Assembly (NCBI RefSeq): GCF_916858675.1
Contig: NZ_CAKASM010000007.1
Coordinates: 62,001 to 126,000, forward strand
Direction: 5' to 3'
Origin: Sphingomonas sp. Leaf21
GTDB lineage: Bacteria > Pseudomonadota > Alphaproteobacteria > Sphingomonadales > Sphingomonadaceae
DNA length: 64,000 bases
In this document: positions 43,881 through 53,404 of the stretch, one piece after another
Layout: each line of letters starts with the position of its first letter
Numbering within the stretch: position 1 is the first letter of the stretch
Notes under the pieces: generated by a model
The model's input: the letters and a program-made list of their open reading frames with translations, nothing else
The model's database searches: none
What the model was told of the DNA's origin: nothing
Program-made: the position numbers and the translations under genes

Positions 43881-44897
43881 GTGAAAATGCTGCGTATGGG
43901 TACACCGGACTATCGTCGACCGGGCATTACGCGCGTCATCACGTTCGTCAGTGACCGGGGCTATGTCGGGCAGGCGCTGATCGCCGCATCGCAGCTCGCG
44001 GCACAACCCGATGTCGTCGCGATCGCGGACATCATCATCTATCTGATCGACATTCCCCCCGACGAACAGGTCGAGATCCAGGCGGCGCTGGGATCGGCGC
44101 ACTTCAACTTCATGTTCCTCGACAGCCGTCGCTTCCTGACCGACAGCGCCGATCGGCTGCCCGAGATCCATTGCCCGCGCTCGACCCTGGGTCGCCTGGT
44201 CGTGGATGCGGAGATCCCCGCGCAATATGACACGGTCATCTATATGGACGGCGATATCCAGATCATCGGCCCCGTGGCGCCGCTGATCGCGCGCGAATGC
44301 GAGGACGGCATGGTCTATGCCGGGATCGACCGCCTCGACAATGGCGGCAGATACGCCAATCCCCCCTCCTATCTTCAGGGGATCGGGATCGCGCATGTCA
44401 GCCAGTATTTCAACGCGGGCATCATGATGGCGAACCGCGCCACCTGGCGGCGAGTGACCGAAAAGGCGCTGCGTTTCCTCGCGGAGAACCCCGAGCGGTG
44501 CAAGCATCTCGACCAGAGCGCGCTCAACGCAGTGGTCGGGCCGCATCGCCGTATCCTGTCGCCCGAATATAACTACACGACCTGGTTCCGCCATGCGGAT
44601 CGCCGACGGCAGATCACGCCGCGGATCATCCATTTCACCGGGCCGCTCAAGCCGTGGAACACGACCAAGGGGCCTTGGAACCCGAAATGCCGCCAGGTCT
44701 ATGTCGATTTCCTGGCGCAATATCCCTATTTCTCACGTTATCTCACGATCGACACCAGCCGGGACGTCGACCCGAAATATGCCCAGCCGACGCTGAGCCT
44801 GCGCGCGCGCTACTGGATGAAAAAGGTCAAGCAGGCCGCCGAACACCAATGGCATTCGCTGCTCCTCGGCCGCTTCCTGAACAACGCCCGCTTCTAA
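43881..44897 (+). CDS. Glycosyltransferase family 8
   Basis: 338 residues from GTG 43881 (GGAGGG 6 nt upstream; ATG 43887 is also close). The GT8 fold shows 'ITRVITFVSDRGYVGQALI', the metal-binding DxD in 'YDTVIYMDGDIQIIG', 'YFNAGIMMANRATW' and the C-terminal 'RIIHFTGPLKPW'. GT8 enzymes are retaining, often glucosyl- or galactosyltransferases. The C-terminal 60 residues are basic and may bind membrane. A related GT8 lies at 53.4 kb with the same domain layout. Confidence 0.88.
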   Translation: MKMLRMGTPDYRRPGITRVITFVSDRGYVGQALIAASQLAAQPDVVAIADIIIYLIDIPPDEQVEIQAALGSAHFNFMFLDSRRFLTDSADRLPEIHCPRSTLGRLVVDAEIPAQYDTVIYMDGDIQIIGPVAPLIARECEDGMVYAGIDRLDNGGRYANPPSYLQGIGIAHVSQYFNAGIMMANRATWRRVTEKALRFLAENPERCKHLDQSALNAVVGPHRRILSPEYNYTTWFRHADRRRQITPRIIHFTGPLKPWNTTKGPWNPKCRQVYVDFLAQYPYFSRYLTIDTSRDVDPKYAQPTLSLRARYWMKKVKQAAEHQWHSLLLGRFLNNARF

Positions 44898-44982
44898 GCC
44901 CGCTCCACTCCGCATCCTTTTCGATCGCGCGGCGGACCGACAGGGGCTAGCGGTACGGCCGCATCCGGGCCATGGCTTCCCC

Positions 44983-46464
44983 ATGACACAAGCGACGACG
45001 GACAAGCCGGGGGTGGGCGGCCGAACCGCCGGGAGCGTGGCGCTGCTGATGGCGTCGCGGTTGATGGCGCGCGGTATCGACTTCGTCACGCTCATCGTGC
45101 TCGCACGGACGCTGTCGCCGCAGGATTTCGGCCTGATCTCGGTCGCCATGACGCTGATCTTCGTGGTCGAGGCGGTGTCCGAGCTGCCCATCGTCCAGTC
45201 GCTGGTCCGGCTCGACCGGGTGGGGCGCAGCCATCTCGACACCGCCTTCACCATCGGGCTGATGCGCGGCGGCATCCTGGCGTCGGTGCTGGCGCTGGCC
45301 GCCTGGCCCTTCGCCATCGTCTATCACGACATGCGGCTGATCCCGCTGATCCTGTTCCTGGCGCTGTCGCCGGTCACGCGCGGGTTGCAGAGCCCCGCCA
45401 TGGTGCAGTTCGCCCGCCGGATCGATTTCCGCCGCGACCTGGTGATCGAGCTGGTCAGCAAGCTGTGCGGCTTCACCGTCGCGACCGTGCTGGCGGTGAC
45501 CACCCATTCCTATTGGGCGATTGCCGCCGGGACCGTCGCGACGCCGGTGATGAGCATGGTCCAGTCCTATCTCTTCGCCCCCTTCCGTCCGCGCATCAGC
45601 CTGAAGCGATGGCGCAACTTTGCCGGGTTCCTCGGCTGGGCGAGCCTGGCGCAGGCGCTGGCGGCGCTGAGCTGGCAGTCGGACAAGCTGATCCTGGGCC
45701 GGTTCATCGGCAAGGCGGACCTGGGCCGTTTCTCGATGGCGGCGGACCTGTCCTCGGTGCCCGAACAGGTGCTGGTGGTGCCCGCGATGCGCCCGCTGAT
45801 GGCGGGGTTCGTCACCATGCGCGCCTCGCGCGAACGGGTCGCCAACGCCTATCAGCGGATCGTGCTGACCCTCCTGTCCTTCGCGGTGCCGGGCATGGTC
45901 GGGCTGAGCCTGGTCGCCGAGCAGCTCGTGCCCGTGGTGCTCGGCGAGAAATGGGTCGCCGCCATCCCGATGCTCCGCCTGCTCGCGCTGGCGCCGATCT
46001 TCGTCGTCTGGGTCTCGCCGCTCGACCCCATGGCGATGGCGATGGACCGCACCTCGATCTTCCTGCGCCAGCGCCTGATCGAGATCGTCATCAAGATCCC
46101 GATCCTCGTCACGCTGATCTGGCATTTCGGGGTGATGGGCGCGGTGGTCGGCCGGGTCGTGACCAACATGATCATGATGGTGGTGACGATGGGCTTCGTC
46201 CGCCAGCTTTGCGGACTGGGGATCCTCCGGCAGATCGTCGCGCCGTGGCGGATCGCGCTGTCCGTCGCGGCGATGGCGGGGGTCATCGGGCTGCTGCCCG
46301 ACGAGATACGCCATGCGCCGTCGCTGTTCGGGGTCATCGCCACCGTCGCGGTCGGCGGGCTGACCTATGCCGCCGTCCTGTTCGCATCCTGGCGGCTGGT
46401 CGGCCGACCCGAGGGGATGGAGACGATGCTGCTCGGGCGGGTCATGGCGCTGATCCGGCGCTGA
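44983..46464 (+). CDS. Wzx-type flippase (MOP superfamily)
   Basis: 493 residues with the fourteen-helix pattern of polysaccharide flippases: 'GIDFVTLIVLARTLSPQDFGLISVA' region, 'SDKLILGRFIGKADLGRFSMAADLSSVPEQ', 'LVAEQLVPVVLGEKW'. Clearly a paralogue of the flippase at 37.4 kb: the same order of motifs and the same terminal 'RPEGMETMLLGRVMALIRR' pattern. It stops there, without the Fur-like extension. Translocates lipid-linked repeat units across the inner membrane. Preceded by the GT8 gene on the same strand. Confidence 0.9.
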   Translation: MTQATTDKPGVGGRTAGSVALLMASRLMARGIDFVTLIVLARTLSPQDFGLISVAMTLIFVVEAVSELPIVQSLVRLDRVGRSHLDTAFTIGLMRGGILASVLALAAWPFAIVYHDMRLIPLILFLALSPVTRGLQSPAMVQFARRIDFRRDLVIELVSKLCGFTVATVLAVTTHSYWAIAAGTVATPVMSMVQSYLFAPFRPRISLKRWRNFAGFLGWASLAQALAALSWQSDKLILGRFIGKADLGRFSMAADLSSVPEQVLVVPAMRPLMAGFVTMRASRERVANAYQRIVLTLLSFAVPGMVGLSLVAEQLVPVVLGEKWVAAIPMLRLLALAPIFVVWVSPLDPMAMAMDRTSIFLRQRLIEIVIKIPILVTLIWHFGVMGAVVGRVVTNMIMMVVTMGFVRQLCGLGILRQIVAPWRIALSVAAMAGVIGLLPDEIRHAPSLFGVIATVAVGGLTYAAVLFASWRLVGRPEGMETMLLGRVMALIRR

Positions 46465-46693
46465 GCCTCGCCCCAAGTCGAACAACGTCCGCAATCGATA
46501 CGATCGCGCAAATCGGCAGAATTAGTCACGAAAACGTAATATACTGCGCGATCCGAATTGGGCTGGATAGCATGAATACGCGGTGGTGGGGCATGGAGAT
46601 ATTGTCATCACCGTCTCGCTCCCCCGATTAACCATAATTGACCCTTCCCTTTCTTTACGCCATCAGGGCCTTGATCTGGGGGAAGGGATCAAA

Positions 46694-47938
46694 ATGGGGC
46701 ATCATGATCTGAATTGGCGCAATCTCGTCGGCGAGGGGACGGCGGGCAAGACAATCCTCGTCTTCTCGAAGATTCCGATCGCCCCGGCCTTTGGCGGCAA
46801 TCGCCAGCGCATCCTGACCATGCTCGACGAGCTTCGACATCGACACCGCGTCGATTTCGTCCTGATCCCGTCACGACAGATGCGGGATATCGATCTCGAC
46901 GCGCATCGTGCCTTTTTCGGCGATGGTCATTTCCATGTCATGACTCGCGGAAAAGTGGCGGAGCTTCGCTTCACCGCGCGCATCCTGCTGCGACGTCTGA
47001 AAGCCAGGATCTTCGGCAAGCGCCTGTCCACCGATGTCGACGCGCTGTTCGACCGGTCGCTGGAAAAGCAATGCCGCGGGCTCATCAAGACCATCGCACC
47101 CGATGTGGTGCTGGTCGAATATGTCCATTTCTCGAAGATCTTCGAATGGGTGCCCGTCGGCACACGCAAGCTGCTCGACACGCATGACAGCTTCTCGCAC
47201 GAGTTCACCGCCGAGGCCGAGCGCAAGGGACTGGCGCGGGCCGATGCCCTGTTGGCGATCCAGGAGCGCGAAGCCCGGCTATTCCGCGACATGCTGGGCG
47301 CCGAGAGCGGCACCGAGATCGCGATGGTCAGCCATATCATCGCCGATCAGCCGATGATCGGGGCGCCGTCCTGCGAGGGGGCGTCGTTCCTGGGCTCCAA
47401 GTTCGAGGCGAACAACCTGTCGCTCGCCGCACTGGTCGAGAATGTCATGCCGCTGGTCCTCGCGCAGCGGCCCGACTTCAAGCTGCACGTCATCGGCAAT
47501 GTCGGCGAATCGGTCCCGGACCAGCCCTTCATCGTCAAGCATGGCCGGGTCGAGGTGGTGGCGCAGGCCCTCGTCCATGCGCCGGTGCTCGCGAACTACA
47601 TCGTCAAGGGAAGCGGTATCAAGATCAAGATGCTCGACGCGATGGGCATGGGTATTCCCTATGTCAGCACGCCCCTGGGTGCCGATGGCGTACCAGCCGA
47701 TTTCGCCCATGGCGGCGTGGTCGCGCAGGACGATCAGGCCTTCGCCGACGCGCTGGTCGCGCTTTACGACGATTCGGGCAAGCGGGCCGCGATGGGCAAA
47801 GCGGGGCTGGAATGCGCGGGGCGGTGGAATGCCGCGCAGCGCCGCGCGCTTCACGCCGTCGTCACCGGATTCGATCCGCTACATGACGGCGGTTCGGTGA
47901 CGACCACCGCCCACCACCGGCAGGTAAAGGCCGCCTGA
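46694..47938 (+). CDS. Glycosyltransferase, GT4-like (GT-B)
   Basis: 414 residues from the ATG at 46694, chosen for GGAAGGG 6-12 nt upstream. The N-terminal domain opens 'KTILVFSKIPIAPAFGGNRQRI'. The C-terminal domain has 'SKFEANNLSLAALVENV', 'LHVIGNVGES' and 'VKGSGIKIKMLDAMGMGIPYVSTPLGADGV', corresponding to the donor-binding loop of GT4 enzymes, although the E-x7-E motif is not classical. Donor unknown. AT-rich leader of about 200 bp. Confidence 0.8.
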   Translation: MGHHDLNWRNLVGEGTAGKTILVFSKIPIAPAFGGNRQRILTMLDELRHRHRVDFVLIPSRQMRDIDLDAHRAFFGDGHFHVMTRGKVAELRFTARILLRRLKARIFGKRLSTDVDALFDRSLEKQCRGLIKTIAPDVVLVEYVHFSKIFEWVPVGTRKLLDTHDSFSHEFTAEAERKGLARADALLAIQEREARLFRDMLGAESGTEIAMVSHIIADQPMIGAPSCEGASFLGSKFEANNLSLAALVENVMPLVLAQRPDFKLHVIGNVGESVPDQPFIVKHGRVEVVAQALVHAPVLANYIVKGSGIKIKMLDAMGMGIPYVSTPLGADGVPADFAHGGVVAQDDQAFADALVALYDDSGKRAAMGKAGLECAGRWNAAQRRALHAVVTGFDPLHDGGSVTTTAHHRQVKAA

Positions 47939-47962
47939 CCCCACGGGGTCAGGCCAGGCCGT

Positions 47963-48829
47963 TCAGAAGTCGAGGATCCGGTCGGGGCGCATCCGACCGG
48001 TGAGCAGGTCGCGCACCGCGCGCCAGTTGCCGACCACGCGGCCCTTGCGGTCGACCCAGGGTTCGGGGCGGAACGCCTTGACGTGGTTGCTGCCGACGTT
48101 GCGCGTCATCAGCCACAGCGCCTTGCCGATCGGCATCGTGCCCTTGCGCATCAGATAGAGCGGGTTGGCGACCTGCGAATAGCCGAGCTTATGGCCCATC
48201 GTCCGGCCGCTCTTGGCGCCCTGATGCACGCCCGCAAAGGCCGAGGTGCGCGCCATCCGGCCCTTCAGCCGACGCGAGAAATCGACGTCCTCCTGCCAGG
48301 CGTAGAGCGGCAGATGTTCGTCGAAGCGCACATCGCCGATCGCCGAGCGGCGGAACGCCATGTTGCAGCCATAGGTATCCCCGGCGGGGTCGAGCGTCGT
48401 GTCGATGTCCGTCTGCTCGGCATCGAACCGGTCGACCATCGCGCGCGCGGAAGGATAGTCGATGCCCGCATTGTGGATACCATCGGCCAGCAAATGGCCC
48501 GAGGTGCCCGCCAGGTCGGCATGATCGGCGAAGACCCGCGCGATCCCCTCGATACAGCGCGCGCCGGGAACGTAATCGTCGTCGAAGAAGGCGACGATAT
48601 CGGGCGCGGTGGTCAGCGCCTCGATCCCCGAATTACGCTGGTGGCACGAACCCTTGGGTCCGCGGATCACCCTGACCATCGGATCCGCGAAATCGGCGGG
48701 CAGGTCGCTGTCCGACGCGATCGAGAAGATGACCTCGCTGGGCGCGATCGATTGACGGCGGACATGTTCGCTCCACCGCGCCAATTCGATCGGACGCCCG
48801 ACGCTGGCAATGACAATCGCGACCTTCAT
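47963..48829 (-). CDS. Glycosyltransferase family 2
   Basis: 288 residues. 'KVAIVIASVGRPIELARW', 'VRVIRGPKGSCHQRNSGIEAL', the DxD-type 'VAFFDDDYVPGARCIEG', 'GCNMAFRRSAIGDVRFDEHLPLY' and 'AWQEDVDFSRRLKG' (catalytic-base region). The layout resembles rhamnosyl- or galactofuranosyl-type GT2 proteins. It is the third minus-strand member of the block 50773-47963. Confidence 0.87.
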   Translation of the reverse strand: MKVAIVIASVGRPIELARWSEHVRRQSIAPSEVIFSIASDSDLPADFADPMVRVIRGPKGSCHQRNSGIEALTTAPDIVAFFDDDYVPGARCIEGIARVFADHADLAGTSGHLLADGIHNAGIDYPSARAMVDRFDAEQTDIDTTLDPAGDTYGCNMAFRRSAIGDVRFDEHLPLYAWQEDVDFSRRLKGRMARTSAFAGVHQGAKSGRTMGHKLGYSQVANPLYLMRKGTMPIGKALWLMTRNVGSNHVKAFRPEPWVDRKGRVVGNWRAVRDLLTGRMRPDRILDF

Positions 48830-48953
48830 CTCATCTGCTCATATGCTGGCGTCGGACCCGTGACCGACCGGTCATGGGAAACCCCCTGCGCCAATGCCCC
48901 CGGGATGGTCGCTTCTCTAGAGAAGCGCGTGTTCATTGGCCAGACGGGGCGGG

Positions 48954-50066
48954 TCACGCCGCGAAGCGCCGCAGCACGTCGACCAGCAGATCGCCCGCAC
49001 GGGCCCAGGTGAACTTGGCCGCCTGCTCCCCGCCCCTGGCGATCATCGTGTCGCGCAACCCCGGATCGTCGCGCAAGTCCGCGATCCGCGTCCGCCACGC
49101 GTCCGGGCTGTCGGGGTCGGCATAGAGCGCCGCCTCGCCACATGCCTCGGGCAAGGCGCCGCAGGGTGCGACCACCGCGGGCGTTCCGAGAAACATCGCC
49201 TCGAGCGGGGGCAGGCCGAACCCTTCGGTCCGCGACGGCATCGCGAAGCACAAGGCCTGTTCGAGCAGCCCGCGAAGCTCGGCATCGTCGATCATGCCGG
49301 TGAACAGCACGTCGTCGGACAGCGCGGGGTAGATCGCCCGCATGTCCGCCGCGCTGGCCTTGCCGACCAGCACCAGCCGGGTATCGCCCATCGCCCCGTC
49401 GGCGAAGGCGCGCAGCAGCACCGCGATATTCTTGTGCGGCTGCGTCGAGGCGAGCGCGACGACATAGCCGCGCGGGCGAAGGCCCAGCCGCGTGATCGCG
49501 CCCGGCGCGCTATCGAACGACAGGATATGGTCGGCGCCATTGGGGATGACGGTGATCTTGTCCGCCGTGGCGACGCCATGCTCGACAAGCTGCTGCTTCG
49601 AGAAGTGCGAGACGGTCAGGATCTGGAGGTTCCGACGGCCGAGGCGCGGCAGCATGAACCGATACCAGCGGACAAAGGCGGAGGAATAGGATTCGGGCGC
49701 GGTATAGGCCTGCGCATCGTGGATCATCGTGATCCCGCGCGAGGCGGCCAGCGGTGCGGCATTGGACAGCGACAGGATGACGGCGCCCTTGCCCTGGCGC
49801 GGCAGGGTGAACTGTTCCCAGAGCTGGCCGCCACGCCGCCCCGACTTGTGGACGCGCAAACCCGCGACCGTGTCCGGTGCGTCGCCCGGAGGCGCCTCGA
49901 CCTGCACCCCGGCGGGGAACAGCGCTTCGAGCGTATCCCGCCGCTCGCCGAGCTGGTGGAGCAGCGCGGTCGCGACCCGCTGCACCCCGGTGGCGCGCGC
50001 ATAGAGGAAGCGTCCGTTGACGAGCAGGCGGCGCCCGGCCGCGTTCGATGTACGTTGTCCCGCCAC
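48954..50066 (-). CDS. Glycosyltransferase family 4
   Basis: 370 residues starting at GTG 50066 with GGAAGGGGG upstream; a longer frame overlaps the sugar transferase gene and is not family-like. 'LLVNGRFLYARATGVQRVA', 'IVASTQPHKN'-like 'VALASTQPHKNIAVLLRAFA', and the E-x7-E donor motif in 'SRTEGFGLPPLEAMFLGTP'. 'VSHFSKQQLVEHG' marks the inter-domain cleft. The style is that of mannosyl/rhamnosyl GT4 enzymes. Starts 33 bp after the initiating sugar transferase and is probably co-transcribed with it. Confidence 0.9.
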   Translation of the reverse strand: MAGQRTSNAAGRRLLVNGRFLYARATGVQRVATALLHQLGERRDTLEALFPAGVQVEAPPGDAPDTVAGLRVHKSGRRGGQLWEQFTLPRQGKGAVILSLSNAAPLAASRGITMIHDAQAYTAPESYSSAFVRWYRFMLPRLGRRNLQILTVSHFSKQQLVEHGVATADKITVIPNGADHILSFDSAPGAITRLGLRPRGYVVALASTQPHKNIAVLLRAFADGAMGDTRLVLVGKASAADMRAIYPALSDDVLFTGMIDDAELRGLLEQALCFAMPSRTEGFGLPPLEAMFLGTPAVVAPCGALPEACGEAALYADPDSPDAWRTRIADLRDDPGLRDTMIARGGEQAAKFTWARAGDLLVDVLRRFAA

Positions 50067-50098
50067 CCCTGGTCCCCCTTCCGCCGGAGCCCGAAGGC

Positions 50099-50773
50099 TC
50101 AGCGGCTGCCCTTGGCCGCGAGGACAGCGGGGACGGTCATCATCATGATCTTGATGTTCAGGCCCAGCGAGCGATGCCGCGAATAGGTGACGTCCAGCGC
50201 GACGCGACGCCGATAGGTGGTGTCGCTGCGCCCGCTGACCTGCCACAGGCCGGTAATGCCCGGACGGACCCGGCAATAATCGTTGAACCGGCGGCCATAG
50301 CGGACCACCTCGGCGCTGACGATCGGGCGCGGGCCGACGATGCTCATCGTGCCGTTGATCAGGTTGAAGAACTGCGGCAGCTCGTCGAGGCTGCTCTTGC
50401 GGAGGAAGCGGCCCAGCGGCGTGATGCGCGGGTCGTTGCGCAGCTTGTGATCGCGCGCCCATTCGGCGCGTGCGGCGGGATCGGTGGCGAGCAGATGCTC
50501 CAGCCGCTCGGTCGCGTCGACCACCATGGTGCGGAACTTCAGGCAGCGGAACACGCGCCCGTTGCGGCCGATTCGCGGTTGGGCGAAGATCAGCGGGCCG
50601 GGGCTGGTGATATAGATCGCAATGCCAAGCGCGATAAGCAATGGCGCGAACAAGATCAGCGCGACGACGCCGACGATGATGTCGAGCGATCGCAAAATGA
50701 TCTCGTTGACGTGACTGGCAGGTCGACGGGTCGGGACACGAATCCCCCCGTTCAGTTGCTGAGCTCGATACAT
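50099..50773 (-). CDS. Undecaprenyl-phosphate sugar phosphotransferase (EPS initiation)
   Basis: 224 residues from the ATG at 50773 (AGAGGG 8-9 nt upstream). One N-terminal membrane helix ('[22 protein letters not shown]') is followed by the bacterial sugar transferase domain: '[19 protein letters not shown]', 'LKFRTM', '[14 protein letters not shown]' (catalytic Asp-Glu), 'SIVGPRP', '[18 protein letters not shown]'. It is a short, monotopic enzyme of the WbaP/PglC class, lacking the four-helix N-terminal bundle of long forms. It transfers hexose-1-phosphate to undecaprenyl phosphate, the first committed step of repeat-unit assembly. Confidence 0.94.
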   Translation of the reverse strand: MYRAQQLNGGIRVPTRRPASHVNEIILRSLDIIVGVVALILFAPLLIALGIAIYITSPGPLIFAQPRIGRNGRVFRCLKFRTMVVDATERLEHLLATDPAARAEWARDHKLRNDPRITPLGRFLRKSSLDELPQFFNLINGTMSIVGPRPIVSAEVVRYGRRFNDYCRVRPGITGLWQVSGRSDTTYRRRVALDVTYSRHRSLGLNIKIMMMTVPAVLAAKGSR

Positions 50774-50987
50774 AACGCTAGCCCTCTTTGCCGTCCCATT
50801 CACACCGCGGCGGTTGCGGCCGGGTTAATTTCCACGATTGTCGCGTTCGTCTCGCATCGCATGAGCCACAGTGGTGCTCAATTCGACCTTGGCGACGTGC
50901 TCCAGGTTAAACAATGCTGCAGGCGGTCGGCCTATCTTGTAGTTGTACCATTTTCAGCCATTTGGTCGCGAAGCCGCGCGGACCGTC

Positions 50988-52091
50988 TCAGCGACGCGGC
51001 ACCTCGTTCAGCAACTCGCGCGAAATTTCGACATGGCGCCGGGCGAAAGCCTCGGAACTGAGTCCCTCGGGTCCCATCCGCGCCTGCGCGGCGCAGGCCT
51101 GGTTATAGCGACGATCCGGATCGCCGAGCAGCGCGCCGATGACCCGCGCCAGGTCCTCGGAGTCGCCGCTTCGGGCATAGGCGACCTGGCTGTCGTCGAA
51201 ATAGTCGCGCAGACCGCCGACATCGCTCGCGACCATCGGGATTCCCGCCAGCGCCGCTTCCTGCAACGCGGTGATTCCCGAGGCATGGTTGTTGGGAACC
51301 AGCGGCACGATGGCGAGCGTCGCATTGGCGTAGAGCGCCTTCAGATCGTCATTGGTCGACACGCCCGCGATCTCGACATTGGGGATCCCTTCCGCCAGCG
51401 TCGGCGGGCATTTGGTCGAAACGATCCGCAGATGCCATTCCGGATGCGCCGCCACCGCCGCGATCAGCGTCGGCCAGTCGCGGTGCACGTCGTTCCCGAC
51501 CGCGATGATCCGCGGCGGCCGGTTGCTGGTGTCGCGGACCGGCGGATGCATCTCGGTCGCGTTGATCCCGAACGGGACCATCTCGCAGCGCGCCTGCGGC
51601 ATCTCCTTCTTCAACATCGCGAGGTTCAGCCGCGAGTGGACGGTCAGCACGTCCGCCTGCCGCATCAGGCGCCGGTAATAGGCGCGGCGCAGCCCCGAGA
51701 AGCCGCCCCACCGATCCAACAGCCACACGCTCTGCGCCAGCAGCTTGGGGCGATCCTGGCGCCTGCCCCCCTGCGCCGCGAACAACTGGCTGATCGCCAG
51801 ATGCTGCGATTCGGTATGCGTCCAGACGACATCGGCCGCGCGGATCGCAGCACGGTTGCGCCAGGCATGGACGAAGTCGAAGCCCAGCGCCCAGCGGATG
51901 CCGAGCCGTGCCAGCTTCGCCAACCGGCCCTCGTCATGCTCGATCGAGGAGGTCATGCTGGTCACCAGCGGTTCGGCACGGCGATAGCCATAGGGGTCGC
52001 GCTCGTTGATGCCGATCATCCGGCCTTCGTCGAACATGCGCCGCCACCGGGCTTCGCTGGCGCCATAATTGAGGTGGACATGGACTTTCAT
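50988..52091 (-). CDS. Glycosyltransferase family 4
   Basis: 367 residues from the ATG at 52091 (MKVHVHLNYG). 'RAADVVWTHTESQHLAISQ', 'VLTVHSRLNLAMLKKEMP', 'IIAVGNDVHRDWPTLIAAV', and the loop 'LVPNNHASGITALQEAALAGIPMVASDVGGL', where the E-x7-E position reads S-G-I-T-A-L-Q-E, retaining the second Glu. Donor unknown. The gene lies just upstream of the sugar transferase in the same direction, after a 214-bp AT-containing gap, and follows GH16. Confidence 0.83.
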   Translation of the reverse strand: MKVHVHLNYGASEARWRRMFDEGRMIGINERDPYGYRRAEPLVTSMTSSIEHDEGRLAKLARLGIRWALGFDFVHAWRNRAAIRAADVVWTHTESQHLAISQLFAAQGGRRQDRPKLLAQSVWLLDRWGGFSGLRRAYYRRLMRQADVLTVHSRLNLAMLKKEMPQARCEMVPFGINATEMHPPVRDTSNRPPRIIAVGNDVHRDWPTLIAAVAAHPEWHLRIVSTKCPPTLAEGIPNVEIAGVSTNDDLKALYANATLAIVPLVPNNHASGITALQEAALAGIPMVASDVGGLRDYFDDSQVAYARSGDSEDLARVIGALLGDPDRRYNQACAAQARMGPEGLSSEAFARRHVEISRELLNEVPRR

Positions 52092-52146
52092 CGATCGCGA
52101 TCCCGTTCGCACCATGGCCGCGTGGGCCGATGGTGCAGTTCTCCGC

Positions 52147-52998
52147 TCAGCGTTCCGAGCGCCGGACATAGGCCCGGACATAGTCGACCTTCATCTCCCG
52201 ATCGTCGGGCATCCCGTCGATCGGCCAGCCCCCGCCCGCGCCCAGGTTGATGAGCAGCATCTTGGGTTGCAGATAGGCCGGACTCGACGGGAAGCACGCG
52301 ACCGAGCGGCCATCGAGGAAGATGTTGATGACATCGGCCTCGACGCTGACGCCGTAGCGATGCATCGCTTGGTACAGCGAGCCGGGCGGCACGCGCACGA
52401 CCACCGGCCCCTGATCCTTGCTCTTGCCGTCGGTCCACAAATGGGTGGTCGACAGGAAGGTGCCCGGCGCGCGGCCATAATGTTCGAGCACGTCGATCTC
52501 GGGCGACGGCTTGCCCGGCGTGCCGATCGACCCCAGCCAGAAGGCGGGCCAGACCCCCTTCCCCTCGGGCAGTTGCGCGCGCATCTCGAAATAGCCGGTG
52601 CGCTGCATGAAGCCCTGGCCCTTGGAGTCGCTCGACGACAACAGCCCCGAGCGCCACTTGCCCTGGGCGTCGCGCTTCATGTGGATGGTAAGCAGGCCGC
52701 CCGCGGTCGAGAAGGGGAAGCCCGGTTCGGGATCGACGAACTTCGATTCGCCGAAATCGCCGTTCCACGGCGTATGCGCGGTCCAGCGCGTGCCGGGACC
52801 GCGCGCGGACACGTCGAGCGTGTCGAACGGCTCGTCGAACGTCTTGTCATAGCGACGCAGGTCGATCGTCGGCGCGCATTTGGGCGGCGCGGCCGAACAG
52901 GCGGCGGTGCCGGTCAGCGCGACCAGCAGCACCCCGGCCGGGGCGGCGGACACGACGGACCGAAAGCCGCGCCCTATGCATCCTTGATATCGGATCAT
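52147..52998 (-). CDS. Glycoside hydrolase family 16 (exported endoglycanase)
   Basis: 283 residues. The N-terminal export signal ends in 'VALTGTAACSAAPP', so it may be a lipoprotein, although Thr at -3 is unusual. The GH16 domain shows 'GYFEMRAQLPEGKGVWPAFWL' and the catalytic motif E-x-D-x-x-E in 'PEIDVLEHYG' (nucleophile, assisting Asp, acid/base), then 'HRYGVSVEADVINIFLDG' and 'LLINLGAGGGWPIDG'. Like ExoK/ExsH, it may trim EPS to lower molecular weight in the periplasm or outside. It is the second glycanase in the locus. Confidence 0.92.
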   Translation of the reverse strand: MIRYQGCIGRGFRSVVSAAPAGVLLVALTGTAACSAAPPKCAPTIDLRRYDKTFDEPFDTLDVSARGPGTRWTAHTPWNGDFGESKFVDPEPGFPFSTAGGLLTIHMKRDAQGKWRSGLLSSSDSKGQGFMQRTGYFEMRAQLPEGKGVWPAFWLGSIGTPGKPSPEIDVLEHYGRAPGTFLSTTHLWTDGKSKDQGPVVVRVPPGSLYQAMHRYGVSVEADVINIFLDGRSVACFPSSPAYLQPKMLLINLGAGGGWPIDGMPDDREMKVDYVRAYVRRSER

Positions 52999-53404
52999 GC
53001 CAGTTCGCCTTCGTCGTCATGGCCAAGCCACGGTCGGACCAGATCGTCCGTCATCAGCTCGCCAACCGAATCTTATGGTTAATGAAGCGGATACGCTGGG
53101 CGGCTATACCGCATTGCAGCAAATTGCCAGCCATTATCACGGGGGAGCGTCCCTTTCAGGAACGGCGTGCGCTCCAAATTCGGTGGTCAAGCGAGGCCGA
53201 TCGGCTATCCTCAGCCGTCTATAATGCGCCGTGGCCGTTGCGGTTTCGAAAGGCGGGGGGATGAAGAGCTTGTAATCGTCGCATTAGCGACAGGACATGG
53301 CGCGAAAGGGTTGGAACGTCGCGACCTGTCCGGCATATCCATGGGTATCAGGGCAATAACGGCTGCGAATGGGGCAAGCCCATAGCGGTCGCAAAGGAAT
53401 TTAC
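52999..53404. other. 406-bp intergenic region between GH16 and GT8
   Basis: Divergent gap, so both promoters should lie here. Several short frames (75-81 codons on the plus strand) lack ribosome sites or family features and are not called. AAAGGA at 53394-53399 precedes GTG 53405. Confidence 0.4.

Noticed and set aside
52997..53264. Short ORFs in the GH16-GT8 gap
   Set aside because: Overlap each other in different frames, with no ribosome sites or protein-like composition.
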